The position numbers and the translations under genes are program-made. The notes under the pieces were generated by a model. That model did no database searches, was not told where the DNA came from, and saw only the letters and a list, made by a program, of their open reading frames with translations. Positions 10,570-21,089 of a stretch of 64,000 nt of DNA are shown here, in pieces. The DNA is taken from the NCBI GenBank assembly GCA_037127315.1, contig JBBBDQ010001270.1, positions 1,491,001 through 1,555,000 on the forward strand, given 5' to 3'. The stretch is from Ascarosepion bandense. Lineage: Eukaryota > Mollusca > Cephalopoda > Sepiida > Sepiidae. Positions within the stretch are counted from its first letter, which is position 1, and the number at the start of each line of letters is the position of its first letter.

Positions 10570-11215
10570 AAGTTCCATTTATAAATAAGCTTATATTAGA
10601 TTAGAAACAGTTAATTAGTTTAGTCTAAAATCAGACAATAATTTCCGAACCCATCGAATACTATTTTCGAGTGTAGGCGCAGAGTGCGTCCCATATTTGA
10701 GAATAAAATTCTGATGGAGATTGATATAAAATTAACAAAGATGTTACTTTAATCATTAGTGATGAATAATGTATTATTTTAAAATGCAAAGGCCAGGGCA
10801 AGAACGATCAGTGATCGGCCAGAGTGTTTTGTGGGCGTGCTATTCTGATGGATTGCCTTTGTCTGGGTTTTGGATATCAGTTCAATGCGGCGCAGAGGCT
10901 AGCAAGAAATCTGAAGCGTCGATAGGCCTCTCACACACAGGTAAGCGACCGGCTAGGACCACTCGCGGAGGGATGCTGAGTCAACGTATGACATGCATTA
11001 GTTTGACGTCATTCCTCTCACTGCCTCTAAGAAATCAAACCTGCTACCACTCTATCATAATAAAACGAATGAGAAAATAAAATGGCCCTTTTCGTTGATA
11101 ACATGTAGCGTGGGAAGCCAGAGACGTCACAGAACGCAACAATATTTTTATTCAGCTATTATAAGAGTATATTAGATCACAATTAAAAGGTTTATTCTAA
11201 AAACGGACAACATAA
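9378..11215. repeat. degenerate ~185-bp tandem repeat, split by a Helitron
   Basis: The phrases GATATATTTTTGTGCAACTA, TTATACACACAATGTGCGTC-like and ACAGAATTCTGAAAGAGATT recur every 170-195 bp from 9378 to 10020, then again from 10601 to about 10760 and 11130-11215. A Helitron (10023-10600) interrupts one unit. A GC-richer segment (about 10785-11130) that I cannot identify interrupts the next. Simple (CA)n lies inside the Helitron at 10508-10563. Confidence 0.7.
10023..10600 (-). mobile_element. HEL non-autonomous Helitron, short form
   Basis: Read on the minus strand it begins with TC (10600-10599) after a host A and ends in CTAG (10026-10023) before a host T. A GC hairpin (CCCG...CGGG) sits about 10 nt inside the CTAG end. 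These are the hallmarks of a Helitron: 5' TC, 3' hairpin plus CTRR, insertion between A and T, no target duplication. It carries no Rep/helicase gene. Inside are the family sequence ACTCCGAAACGGCTGAAC, a (CA)n and an (AT)n. It sits in a unit of the 185-bp tandem repeat, and neighbouring units show the empty site. Confidence 0.8.
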
Positions 11216-12119
11216 AACAAAAAAGCCAAATTGAAGAAAGGAAAGATTGTGTTGCTCAAAACATTTTATTTTTTTTATGTTACTGTCTTATTCTTTTTAA
11301 ATTCTTTAAAGCTCTTTTTCCGATTCACTTTTTACGTTCTTTGAAGCACCCATTTCAATCCACCTGCTCCATCTGCAATCCTCTCCCTCGCCACAACGTC
11401 TACAGTTTTATTATTTGTCAATAAGTCAGTCTTTTATTTCCTATTTAATGGACCGAGTCACCACTTCATTTTCATCACGAGTCTTCATTTTCTTTCCTAC
11501 ACTGCAATAACGTCGTGAAATAACTTTTTTTTCTCTTTACTAAGCGTTGTTCTTTTCGCAAAGTAACCAATTTGCTTGTTGTTCGTGTCCATTTTCTGCC
11601 TGGGGATTGAATCAGTAATCGACGTCTGCAATTTAAGGTATCGATCCGTCTTGACCAACTATTATCCAGGTCGTCACAAAGAAAATCCCCAAAGTTCCAG
11701 CAGAGCTACTTGGGAATAGACGCCTTGGAGTATTCGATTTTTAACTTAAATGTCGTCTAATTCACATTGGTCCACTTAGGCATTAGTCTGTCGCGTGTCT
11801 CGTCTTTCCATCCTCTTTCATATTATGGAGTCCCAAGGGTGTTTTAAATAGCAGAGAAACATGCAAGTCATTTGCTTCACGCTCTCATTGTATTGAAATC
11901 ATGTGACGAACTACAATGAATAGCGGACATGTTTACGTCTATAGGTAATGCTAATAGTGATATTAGCCGTTTCCCTATGAGGAAACATTTGGTTTTCATT
12001 GGTCAAACAGCTAGTACACTTCTCGGTTTAAATCGGTTGAAGTCCAGTAGCTGTTATCAGTCTTTAGTCCAGTAGCTAATAAATATTTCACATTACGAAA
12101 ATCAGTTTTAAATTAAACA
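11216..12119. other. unassigned sequence
   Basis: No domain or repeat family recognised. It includes mixed-composition sequence with several short pyrimidine runs. A 21-bp stretch at 12039-12059 is repeated exactly at 13373-13393 (see findings). Confidence 0.5.
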
Positions 12120-12447
12120 TCTAAACTCATTTATAAATGGAAGTTTATCTCTGTGTGTGTCTATGTGTGTGTGTGTGTGTGTGTGTCCGTTACCTATAGA
12201 CTCCGAAACGGCTGAACCGATTTTCTTGAAAGTTTACACAGTTGTACTATAAGCGTCTGCGAGTGTTCTTAGCTAGGTTTTGTGTCGAGGTACACCCGAT
12301 AAATATCGAAAATCGATAATCGAAAAAATCGGGTTATAGAAGGAGTGATCCGATTTTAATCAAATTTGATACACTCATAGACAAAGACATAAGAAATGAT
12401 ATTCAGAAGTTTAAAGGTTGCAGTTCTTACAATAGTGCAGAAAATCG

Positions 12448-12493
<46 letters not shown>

Positions 12494-12674
12494 GCAAGAT
12501 GTTTGCGTGTGTGTCTGTTTATCTGTCTGTATATCCTTTATACAAATCTAAAATTTTTATCCGATTCTCACCAAACTTCACACAAATATTCTTTAGGCTG
12601 AGTCTGAGCTCCAGGATCATGGATTAGTTTTAAAGCTTTCATTACACCCGAGCAACGCCGGGCTATACTGCTAG
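12120..12674 (+). mobile_element. HEL non-autonomous Helitron, short form
   Basis: Starts TCTAAACTCATTTATAAATG after A at 12119. It ends in GGGCTATACTGCTAG at 12674 before T, with the CCCG...CGGG hairpin just upstream. The interior has (GT)n at about 12155-12185, the ACTCCGAAACGGCTGAAC block and (AT)n at about 12450-12489. No coding capacity. Confidence 0.85.
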
Positions 12675-12794
12675 TATATTTATAAACTGGAGAACAACAA
12701 AGAGAAAAAAAAATTAATTTATTCTGAAAAAAGAATATTAAAAACAAACCATGAGAAACAGTGAAACGAAGAAATTTTTTTTGTTATAACAGAA

Positions 12795-13378
12795 AACAGA
12801 AAGTGCGACAGAGTGATCCGAAGGCGAATTGGCATGGCGAAGGAAGCATTCCAGAAGTTGAGTAAAGTATTAAGAAATATGACGATTCCGCTAGAAACAA
12901 AGAAGAGAGTAATAGATTGCTATGTGTTGTCAGTTCTTTAATATTGCAGTGAATGCTGGACAATATCATCAAAGATGAAGGAAAAATTTGAAGCAACTGA
13001 AATGTGGTTCTACAGAAGGATGCTGCGAATATCATGGATCGAGCATGTGAGCAATGATGAGGTCCTAGAAATGATGGAAACGAAAAGGAAACTAATACTG
13101 AGCATCAGGAAGAGACAGCTGAAGTTCCTGGCCCATGTAATGAGGAAGGAGGGCTTGGAGAACCTGATACTAACAGGCCAGATACAGGGAAGGAGAGACA
13201 GGGGAAAGGAAAGCAACGGATAACATATTTGAAGAAGCTAAGCAGGTGGATGATGGAACGAGGGTTGCATGGTGCAACAGGAGAAAGGTGTGCTAAGAGC
13301 CACCAGGGATAGGGAAACGTGGAAATCCATTATCGCCTCCAGAGACCTGAAGAGGCAGGGCACATAGAAGAAGAAGTC
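12795..13378 (+). pseudogene. LINE-B (RTE/BovB-like) C-terminal fragment
   Basis: The segment encodes the post-RT region of an RTE-type LINE: RIGMAKEAFQKLSKVL, then LETKKRVIDCYVLSVL, then WFYRRMLRISWIEHVSNDEV, then KRQLKFLAHVMRKEGLENLIL and GRRDRGKE. There is a stop inside the second block and a frameshift after GKE. The last residues match LRATRDRETWK, and the element ends at a TAG followed directly by AAGAAGAA, so the 3' UTR is almost absent. The longest uninterrupted piece is 12975-13223 (82 codons). Confidence 0.85.
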
Positions 13379-13449
13379 CAGTAGCTGTTATCACGGTTTC
13401 CATTATTGACAAGCGTTTCCTTCCAAAGAAAGATCTGCAATATAATCAA

Positions 13450-13530
13450 TCCTTACTTGGCATCTCAACTTCAGTCACTTTCTCACCGACGTGATGTGGC
13501 ATCCCTCTGTCTTTTCTACTAATAATATCT
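13450..13530 (+). mobile_element. small LINE-A fragment
   Basis: CAGTCACTTTCTCACCGACG followed by a GGCATCCCTCTGTCTTTTCT phrase matches the LQSLSHRRDVASLCLF coding region of LINE-A. It is about 80 bp and truncated on both sides. Confidence 0.5.
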
Positions 13531-13605
13531 TGCTAAAATGTACACTTTGTAGTAGATTGTAATTTGAACATGTTCTAAACTATGATTAATAATATATGTA
13601 TCTAA

Positions 13606-14278
13606 TCTAGACTTATTTATAAATGGAACTTTGTGTGTGTGTGTGTGTCTGTGTGTGCGTGTCCGTCACCTATAGATTCCGAAACGGCTGAAACGATTTT
13701 CTTGAAAATTTACACAGTTGTACTATAACCGTCTGCGAGAGTTATTAGCTAGGTTTTGTGTCTAATAAATTTCGAAAATCGATAATCGAAAAAATCGGGT
13801 TATAGAAGAATTGGTCCGATTTTAATCAAATTTCATACACTCATAGACAAAGACATAAGGAACGATATTCAGAAGTTTCAAGGTTGCAGTTCTTACAGAA
13901 AATCAATAGCATATATATGTAAAAGGTAAGATGTTTGTGTGTGTCTGTTTCTCTGCATGTATGTGTATTTTTTTCAGCCCTTTTATTTTAGTTTTTGCTT
14001 CGTGTTTGGCTCTAAGTAGGTATAATTGTAGTTCTTAGTCTCAGCCATGATACCATTTACTCAGAGGACTTATCTGGCCTTCAAAATTCAGTTTACGACA
14101 AAAAAAACCTTATTTGATATCGATACCATTTTTCTTTCAGTCTACGGATTCGATTTAACTGGAAACAACTATTGCTTTTTAGTCTTTCGTGCCAACGTCC
14201 AAAGAGTCTGAGCTCTAGGACCATGGATTAGTTTTAAAGCTTTCATTACACCCGAGCAACGCCGGGCTATACTGCTAG
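13606..14278 (+). mobile_element. HEL non-autonomous Helitron, long form
   Basis: Begins TCTAGACTTATTTATAAATG after A at 13605 and ends CTAG at 14275-14278 before T. It shares the 5' half with the other HEL copies. The 3' half has the extra block found at 19990-20250 and 53350-53620 (CAGCCCTTTTATTTTAGTTT, then AGTCTCAGCCATGATAC). Non-coding. Confidence 0.85.
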
Positions 14279-14491
14279 TATATATATATATATAAGTGCG
14301 CCGTTTATCTGAGACTTCCCTGGATTGGATCAAGATGTGAAAGCATGGCTAGACAAATTTCGTCTGAAGTTCATTGTTATTTTTTTCGACCGAGGTACTT
14401 ATAGTATTGCAAACCCGGCCCATGTTATGCTCTGAACGCAAGGATGCTCTTCCTCCCCAACCAAATTAATTTAATTATTTATAAATAAAAT

Positions 14492-14810
14492 TGTAGTTGG
14501 GGAGCTGACTACATAGGAAGAACAACACAGCGTCTTGACATGAGAATTATTCAACATCTCCCTACTAAGATAAGAAACCACACTTTACATCGAAATGGAC
14601 TCATTCCAAACACTAACAGACCAGCCATTTGTGAGAATAGAAAGTGTACTGCGAATATTAGTGTAGATTGGTTCACTATTGTGACCCGATCTCACTCTTT
14701 ATTCTTAAGGTGCTAGAGGCTTAATATATCGGGTCTCACAAACATTCACTGTGTAAACAGCGTGATTTGTTGGGGTTCGATGATATTAGCTTCTACCTCT
14801 TTGCATTCAT
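14492..14810 (+). pseudogene. second Penelope-like GIY-YIG fragment
   Basis: From 14492 a frame reads CSWGADYIGRTTQRLDMR, then QHLPTKIRNHTLHRNG, later RPAICENRKCTANISVDWF and TRSHSLFL. This matches the YIG half of a GIY-YIG nuclease with its Arg (R in LDMR) and following His. It differs clearly from the fragment at 5645, so a different Penelope-like family is likely. A TAG stop interrupts at about 14713. No RT is visible upstream. Confidence 0.75.
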
Positions 14811-14996
14811 AATTATCCCCTCCCCCCCCCCATTTTCCATGACTTCATTTTAATTCTAATTTAAATCTTCCGTAGAGGATTAACGAGCAGGAGCAAAACC
14901 GGTTGCTTCTGGTTTTTATTACTATTTCATAATGTGTAACAATAAGCTACACACTTTCATTTCTTTAATTAAATTTTGTACTTATAAAAACATTCT

Positions 14997-14999
<3 letters not shown>

Positions 15000-15048
<49 letters not shown>
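15000..15048. repeat. (AT)n at SINE-B tail
   Basis: A nearly pure AT run directly adjoins the 3' end of the minus-strand SINE-B that follows. A second (AT)n at 15350-15404 adjoins its other end. Confidence 0.9.
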
Positions 15049-15049
<1 letters not shown>

Positions 15050-15050
<1 letters not shown>

Positions 15051-15344
15051 GCCATCCGCAGACAGATCTGTTTTTCGAAGCTTATCAGTACGGTTAGACT
15101 CTGATTGCTTTTTAACCCAGGATTGGAACCCGACCGAATTGGCGTCAGTCGGCAATTCTACCTAGGAGCTATGGGCGCCCGGTAGAAGAAGGCAGACTTT
15201 TAGCGTGTATATTATCATTATACACGCCCAATAGCTGAGAGTGTTCTAATTCATTGCTGAATGAACGATTTGTAGATGCTAGAGTAGCTACTGTTTTTCA
15301 AAGTCTACCATTCTTCCAGAGTGACTTCATCATGGTGTGAGAGC

Positions 15345-15350
<6 letters not shown>
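15050..15350 (-). mobile_element. SINE-B, near full length
   Basis: On the minus strand: a ~130-bp leader (containing TCTGGAAGAATGGTAGACTT), then the tRNA-like part GCGCCCATAGCTCCTAGG...GCCGACTGACGCCAATTCGG with B-box GGTTCCAATCCTGG, then CCGTACTGATAAGC, CAGATCTGTCTGCGGATGGC and the (AT)n tail. This and 46313-46618 are the most complete copies. Confidence 0.75.
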
Positions 15351-15403
<53 letters not shown>

Positions 15404-15409
15404 GGACAG

Positions 15410-16150
15410 TCGAGATTCCGTTATCGGTGGAAAATCAGACAAATATACTCCTGATTAGTCGAGAGTGGTTGTGAATGGGAATTTACGAGCAAAATATTTT
15501 GCGTTATCACCTGTAAGTGACATCCCCTTGAAGAAAAGAGGGATTTAAGGATTTTCCTTTGTTTAACGCACGCTTACAGAGCCACCAGCAATCACAAACA
15601 TTTTTGAGCTGCTTATACGGCTTAAACGGCGTCTCATTCTATCAGCAAATGGGGACATAGCCTCTTTGAGGACGCACAATGATTACGAGGTGCCTGTTAT
15701 ATCAGCCGGAAGAGTTGTTAGATGCGGACTAAGGCGGCCGAGCAAGTGGAAGTGAACAAAGGTGATGTTTTACTTGGTATGCCTGTATTGGCAAGAAGGG
15801 CTTGGTGCCATCTTCTACCCAATAATAAACCCTGGCGGTACAATTTTCAACGGGAAGATTAAAGATGCCACTCCAATGAGGCATCGCTTGAAAAATCAGG
15901 AAATGAATGCTAATCAGTGAGTTGATAACAAAATGATGTCATGTGCATGGGAGGTTCTCGCCAGATACAAGAGTGGACATTGAAAACATGGGCAATGTAA
16001 GTAAGAGTGAATTTAGGAGCAGGAATCTAAAATGGTCATAAAATGACCATTTCTGCTCTCTCAGGTTTTCAGTGACATTGACGTTTTGTTTCGCTTTATT
16101 TATCTATTTTTTTCTGTTTCTTTTGTGCGCCATTCTTTTCTTCTGTGCAG
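15410..16150. other. unassigned sequence
   Basis: Single-copy-looking sequence without long open frames or recognised motifs. A short direct phrase AAAATGGTCATAAAATGACC near 16030 forms a small palindrome. Confidence 0.5.
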
Positions 16151-16319
16151 TCTTTATTCAATCCCAAACGCTGGGAATTGAATTTCCGTTTTCCTATCTC
16201 TTTTTTCTTTTCAATATCACATTTTTTAGCTCTTACACGGTAATTTGAATTTTCAGGTTTCTTTTTTTGCAAACTCTTCTATTATAATGAGCCACACTTC
16301 CGAGATAGCAGAATGAGAT

Positions 16320-16332
16320 ATACAGATGGATG

Positions 16333-16364
<32 letters not shown>

Positions 16365-16374
16365 TGAACAGATT

Positions 16375-16410
<36 letters not shown>

Positions 16411-16474
16411 GATAGATAAATAGATGTGAACTGAATAAACAGATACAAACATAATGAGACATGTAGGTAAATGT

Positions 16475-16529
<55 letters not shown>

Positions 16530-16620
16530 TTGACGAATTGGGGTAGATAGATATGAACAGATTGGGATATATATATATATATATATATAGTGAGAGAGAG
16601 AGAGAAGAGTTGAACAGATT

Positions 16621-16665
<45 letters not shown>

Positions 16666-16774
16666 TAAACAAATACAAACAGAATGGGACATGTAGATAA
16701 TTATATAGAAAGATTAGGATAGCTAGATAGCTAGCTAGCTAGATAGATAGATATTAACAAATTGAGATAGATAG

Positions 16775-16828
<54 letters not shown>

Positions 16829-16965
16829 TGAATAGATTGGAATATATATATATATATATATATATATGAACAGATTGGGATAGATAGATATCAGAAGACA
16901 AGCAAAGAGAGAGAGAGAGGAGGGATAAAGAGAGTTAGACATAGAGAGAGAGAGAGAGAGATTTA
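16320..16965. repeat. compound (GATA)n / (AT)n / (GA)n array
   Basis: Several GATA tracts (about 16325-16365, 16474-16530, 16624-16665, 16767-16829) alternate with (AT)n and (GA)n and with the recurring linker GAACAGATTGGGATA. The linker recurrence shows that larger segments containing microsatellite plus linker have been duplicated. Confidence 0.85.
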
Positions 16966-17444
16966 AGAACTTTTTTGACTGTAAATATTTTGAGCCAAAC
17001 CTAAAGGCAAAGTCCATATTTATTCTTTTCCCCCTCTTCGTTTGCCAATTTCGACCACTCTCGCGATGTACTTCATCATTCCACGACAATAGAAGCGCCA
17101 GGAAACCTCTTGCTGTATCGTTAAGAAATACTGGGTTGAACTAATGACACACCTACCACATTTGTCGATTTACCTTTTACCAATGTCTTTTCTCCTTTGT
17201 CTTTTCAGCGGCAAAAATTTACGAACGCCATTTTTCTTAAGAATCTGCGCTGTGAGATGTTAACAGAAGTACAATTTGCTTGAAATCTTTGGAGATATAT
17301 ATATATATATATATATATAGGCAAAAGCTTATACCGAATGACAAAAAATTTATTGTTATTATGTTGAATACTTTTCCTGCTAGTAGTATCTGAGAGCTTT
17401 GTCACAATAAAAAAAGCCATTACACTATTCTGTCAAATTTACAT

Positions 17445-18062
17445 GTACTTGCTTTCCCGACAGCTACAATCTCCAAGAATTTAAATGTAAAATCAATAGT
17501 CATCTCCTATCTCACTAACTTGCATCCTCTCTCTCATGCTTCTTTCTTTGTCCACCCCACTCTCATAAATATTCTATTCCTTCTCCTACTCTCTTCCTGA
17601 CACCCCTGCAACCTCTCACTCCTCATAACATTGCTTCTCGTCCACCCCACTCTCATCAGTATTCTCTTCCTTTTACTACTCTCTTCCTGACACTCCCTGC
17701 AACCTCTCACTCTTCATAACATTCCTCCTCGTCCACCCCACTCTCATCAGTATTCTCTTCCTTCTACTACTCTCTTCCTGACACTCCCTGCAACCTCTCA
17801 CTCTTCATAACATTACCCCTCGTCCACCCCACTCTTATCAGTATTCTCTTCCTCCTACTACTCTCTTCCTGACACCCTCTGCAACCTCTCACTCTTCATA
17901 ACATTCCTCCTCGTCCACCCACTCTCATCAGTATTCTCTTCCTTCTACTACTCTCTTCCTGACACTCCCTGCAACCTCTCACTCTTTCTGATAACATTCC
18001 TCCTAAGTAACCCCTGAACAACAGTGGCAGTAAAATGCCTTGCTCGGGGCGACACGATTTAA
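17445..18062 (+). mobile_element. LINE-A 3' end with ~91-bp tandem repeat
   Basis: Starts in the last coding residues (TTTCCCGACAGCTACAATCT), passes into the 3' UTR and ends with the LINE-A tail and an A-rich end. Inside the UTR, 17546-17998 holds five direct copies of a ~91-bp pyrimidine-rich unit (TCGTCCACCCCACTCTCATC, then CTCTTCCTGACACTCCCTGC, then AACCTCTCACTCTTCATAAC). Confidence 0.8.
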
Positions 18063-18129
18063 AAAAAATATCCTATTTAAAGCAACATGTATAAAAGAAG
18101 GGTCGCTACATATATTCATATATATGTAG

Positions 18130-18505
18130 TAATCTTTTCTCTGACTTTTCTACAAGTATTTTCATGGTAACTACGCTGACGAGCTGGTACTCTGGTACCT
18201 TAAACACATGTCTTTATTTGTGCTGCTAGAGTTGCATCGATGTCCCACCCTTTTACCGTCAAAATAGATATTTCTAACCGTCTCGTCTACTCTCTAGTTT
18301 CCTTTCTTGAACTTACCGTTTGTGGAACTTCCCTGATAGCTACAATCTCCAAAAGTTTAAATGCAACGTCAATTGACACCTTTGTCTACTTGATTCCCGT
18401 CCATTTCTTATCTTTTCTTTGACATCCCTTGTAACTAATTTTATTCACTCACTATAGTCCCCTGCACACCAGTGGCAGTACTGCTTTGCTTGGGGTGAAA
18501 TGATT
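18130..18505 (+). mobile_element. LINE-A 3' fragment
   Basis: Diverged coding residues (TSIFMVTTLTSWY-like, then SHPFTVKIDISNR) lead to the tail CACACCAGTGGCAGTACTGC then TTTGCTTGGGGTGAAATGAT. It lies head-to-tail with the copies on either side. Confidence 0.75.
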
Positions 18506-18524
18506 AGAAAGTATATATTTCCGC

Positions 18525-18985
18525 ATACTTGCTTCCCTGATAGCTGCCATTTCCAAGAGTTTTATAAGCAATGTCAATTGCCGTCTCTTACCCTCTTGGC
18601 TCCCAACCTTTTCTTATTCTTTCCGTATTTACTAGCCAGCCCACGCAAGGCCAGATGTGACACATGGTCATTTTATAGTGGGTATTCCCGGCCATATAGC
18701 CGGGCCAAAAAATCTTTGTCTATTTTTCCCCAGTCGTAATTCTACCCCTCGGCGGAACCACGACTTATTCTTATTCTTTCTTCCAACAACCCCTGTATCT
18801 TGTTCTTCTCCCTTTTTGCTCTATTCTCAAGCAACTCTCTTCACACTAGTTCTGACACCCGCTGTAACCGGTTCCTCTTTCTCTTTGCTCTCCTCCTTTA
18901 TAACGTTTCATTTTCTTTTTTTGTAGCCCCCTGTGCACCAGTGGCAGTACTGCCTTGCTTTGGGTAAGACGATAATTTTTTTTTT
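18525..18985 (+). mobile_element. LINE-A 3' end carrying a 145-bp insert
   Basis: Starts at CATACTTGCTTCCCTGATAG and ends with the tail and a T-rich end at about 18985. The 3' UTR is split by a 145-bp insert (18624-18768) flanked by a 12-bp direct repeat TCTTATTCTTTC (18612-18623 and 18769-18780). The insert contains a palindromic CCCGGCCATATAGCCGGG and is not from any other family I can name. Confidence 0.75.
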
Positions 18986-19009
18986 ATAAAAGCGAGAAAA
19001 AAGTATTCA

Positions 19010-19345
19010 GAAACAGAGAAATTTGGTGATAAACAAAGAAAAATTACTGAAGACTTACCTAATAACAGTCCTCATATATAATAGTGAATGGTAGACAATC
19101 TACTCAAAATAAAGAAGAAATGTGAAATAACAGAAATGTGGTTCTACAAAAAGATACTGAGAATACCTTAGACTAAACATGTTAGCAACGACGAATTTTA
19201 GAGAAAATGGAAACAAGAAGGATATTTACATTTAACAGTTGAAACTTATTGGGCGCACAATGAAGAAAGAAGGCTTGGAATATTTACATATTGAAGCATA
19301 GCCTGCTTAGAAAGCTTGCGTAAAAAGATGGCGTATCAAGGTTTA
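19010..19345 (+). pseudogene. LINE-B fragment, decayed
   Basis: Matches the same region as 12795-13378: GTGGTTCTACAAAAAGATAC corresponds to WFYKKILRI, and AATGAAGAAAGAAGGCTTGG to MKKEGLE. It has several stops and deletions. It abuts a Helitron composite on the right. Confidence 0.65.
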
Positions 19346-19352
19346 TGAGAAA

Positions 19353-20315
19353 CTGGCAATATAGCCCGACGTTGCTCGGATGTAATGAAAGCTTTAAAAC
19401 TAAACCAGGGTCCTGGAGCTCAGACTCTTTAGACGTCGGCACGAAAGACTAAAAAGCAATAGTTGTTTCCAGTTAATGCGAAACCGTAGGCTGAAAGAAA
19501 AATGAATGGATGTAAGTCAAATTTTGATTTCCTGGTATCGATATCAAATTTTCTGCACTATTGTAAAAACTGCAACCTTGAAACTTCTGAATATCGTTTC
19601 TTATGTCTTTGTCTATGAGTATATCAAATGTGTGTGTGTGTGTGTGTGTGTCTCTGTGTGTGTGTGTGTCCATTACCTATAGACTCCGAAACGGCTGAAC
19701 CGATTTTCTTAAAAGTTTACACAGTTGTACTATAAACGTCTGCGAGTGTTCTTAGCTTGGTTTTGTGTCGAGATACCCCTGAACAATATCGAAAATCGAT
19801 AATCGAAAAAATCGGCTTATAGAAGGAGTGGTTCGATTTTAATCAAATTTGATACACTCATAGACAAAGACATAAGAAATGATATTCAGAAGTTTCAATT
19901 TGCAGTTCTTACAATCGTGCAGAAAATCGATAATATATATACATATAAAAGGCAAGATGTTTGTGTGTGTGTGTCTGTTTATCTGCCTGTATGTCTCTAT
20001 TTTTTCAGCCCTTTTATTTTAGTTTTTGCTTCGGGTTTGGCTCTAAGTAGGTATAATTGTAGTTCTTAGTCTCAGCCATGATACCATTTACTCAGAGGAC
20101 TTATTTAGCCTTCAAAATTCAGTTTACGACGAAAAACCTTATTTGATATCGATACCAGGAAATCAAAATTTGACTTACATCCATTCATTTTTCTTTCAGT
20201 CTACGGTTTCGCTTTAACTGGAAACAACTATTGCTTTTTAGTCTTTCGTGTCAAGGACCATGTATTGGTTTTAAAGCTTTCATTACACCCGAGCAACGCC
20301 GGGCTATACTGCTAG
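19353..20315. mobile_element. double-ended HEL Helitron composite
   Basis: The left part (19353-19628) is the 3' half of a HEL element on the minus strand. Its end is mutated to CTGG, but the ATAGCCCGACGTTGCTCGG hairpin is still readable. From about 19629, at a (GT)n, the sequence switches to a plus-strand HEL that ends normally with CTAG at 20312-20315. Thus both outer ends are Helitron 3' ends and the 5' TC end is missing. The same architecture, with a different switch point, occurs at 34465-35302. Confidence 0.75.
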
Positions 20316-20339
20316 TATATATATATATACTTGTACCTG

Positions 20340-20815
20340 TGTAATATAACAATCTGGCCCCACCCGAGGAAGTAATGCAAGCGATGGTGTTTTCCATCGG
20401 TGAAGGGGGCGGCGAAGCGACAAGACAGGTGTTTGTGAAATACATCCTGTCGAAGCCGGAGCGGATGTCGTTTTGACCTTATTTCCGACAGCGGCGGAAA
20501 TGGCTACAGAGGCAAACAGATCAGGTGCCTCTTAGAATTACGTGGGCGTTGCGTGGGCGAGGCAAAAACCGGAAGGAAAGTCCCGGTTCTAGAGGACTAT
20601 ATAAAGACCTCGACACACGGATTCGCCAGTATGCGAGAGCGGCCGGTGGAAGCAGAGAGACAACACAGGCAGACTACACTCCCGTCAACCCTTCTATGTG
20701 CCTCTCACCCTCCCGTTCTCTATTCCACACAGTTCGTCGTCATTAATAAAAATATAACCTTATATTTTTATATATGCGTGTTTGTTGTTTTGTCGTCATA
20801 CGGCGATATATAACA
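20340..20815 (+). mobile_element. solo LTR, LTR retrotransposon
   Basis: Begins TGTAATATAACAATC and ends TATATAACA, so it has TG...CA ends. It is flanked by the 4-bp direct repeat CCTG (20336-20339 and 20816-20819). Inside are a TATA box TATATAAA at 20598-20605 and an AATAAA signal at 20745-20750, in the order expected of U3-R-U5. No internal retroviral-type genes lie beside it, so it is a solo LTR. A second copy is at 30518-30948 on the other strand. The superfamily (Ty3/mdg4-like or another) cannot be decided from the LTR. Confidence 0.85.
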
Positions 20816-20869
20816 CCTGCAGAAACAAGGGTTTAGCTACCAAAGACTTTCATACTGACATAGTTCTTA

Positions 20870-21035
20870 GATTAGAGGATGACGCTCCAGATTAATCAAC
20901 AGTGTAACAGTGAACAACTGGAATTATGAGGGAAGAGAGAGTCATGTAGATGATCCAAGCTCTAGACGAACTGCAACTGTCATCACCGTGGAAAACATTG
21001 ATCTTGTTTCCCAATGTTGATATATAAAAGACGAT
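20870..21035 (+). pseudogene. mariner-like transposase HTH fragment
   Basis: A frame reads TVNNWNYEGRESHVDDPSS then RRTATVITVENIDLVSQ. The spacing of DDP, R and T-x-ENI-x2-V matches the linker between the two helix-turn-helix motifs in mariner-type transposases. Only about 45 codons are left, ending at a TGA. Confidence 0.5.
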
Positions 21036-21089
21036 TGATTATAAATCAAATAGCCAATGTTATTATTATTATTATTATTTTTATAATTT

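Noticed and set aside
20553..20813. Protein-coding frames inside the solo LTR (also 30566-30793)
   Set aside because: They lie in the U3-R-U5 region, have no recognisable domain and are not conserved between the two LTR copies.
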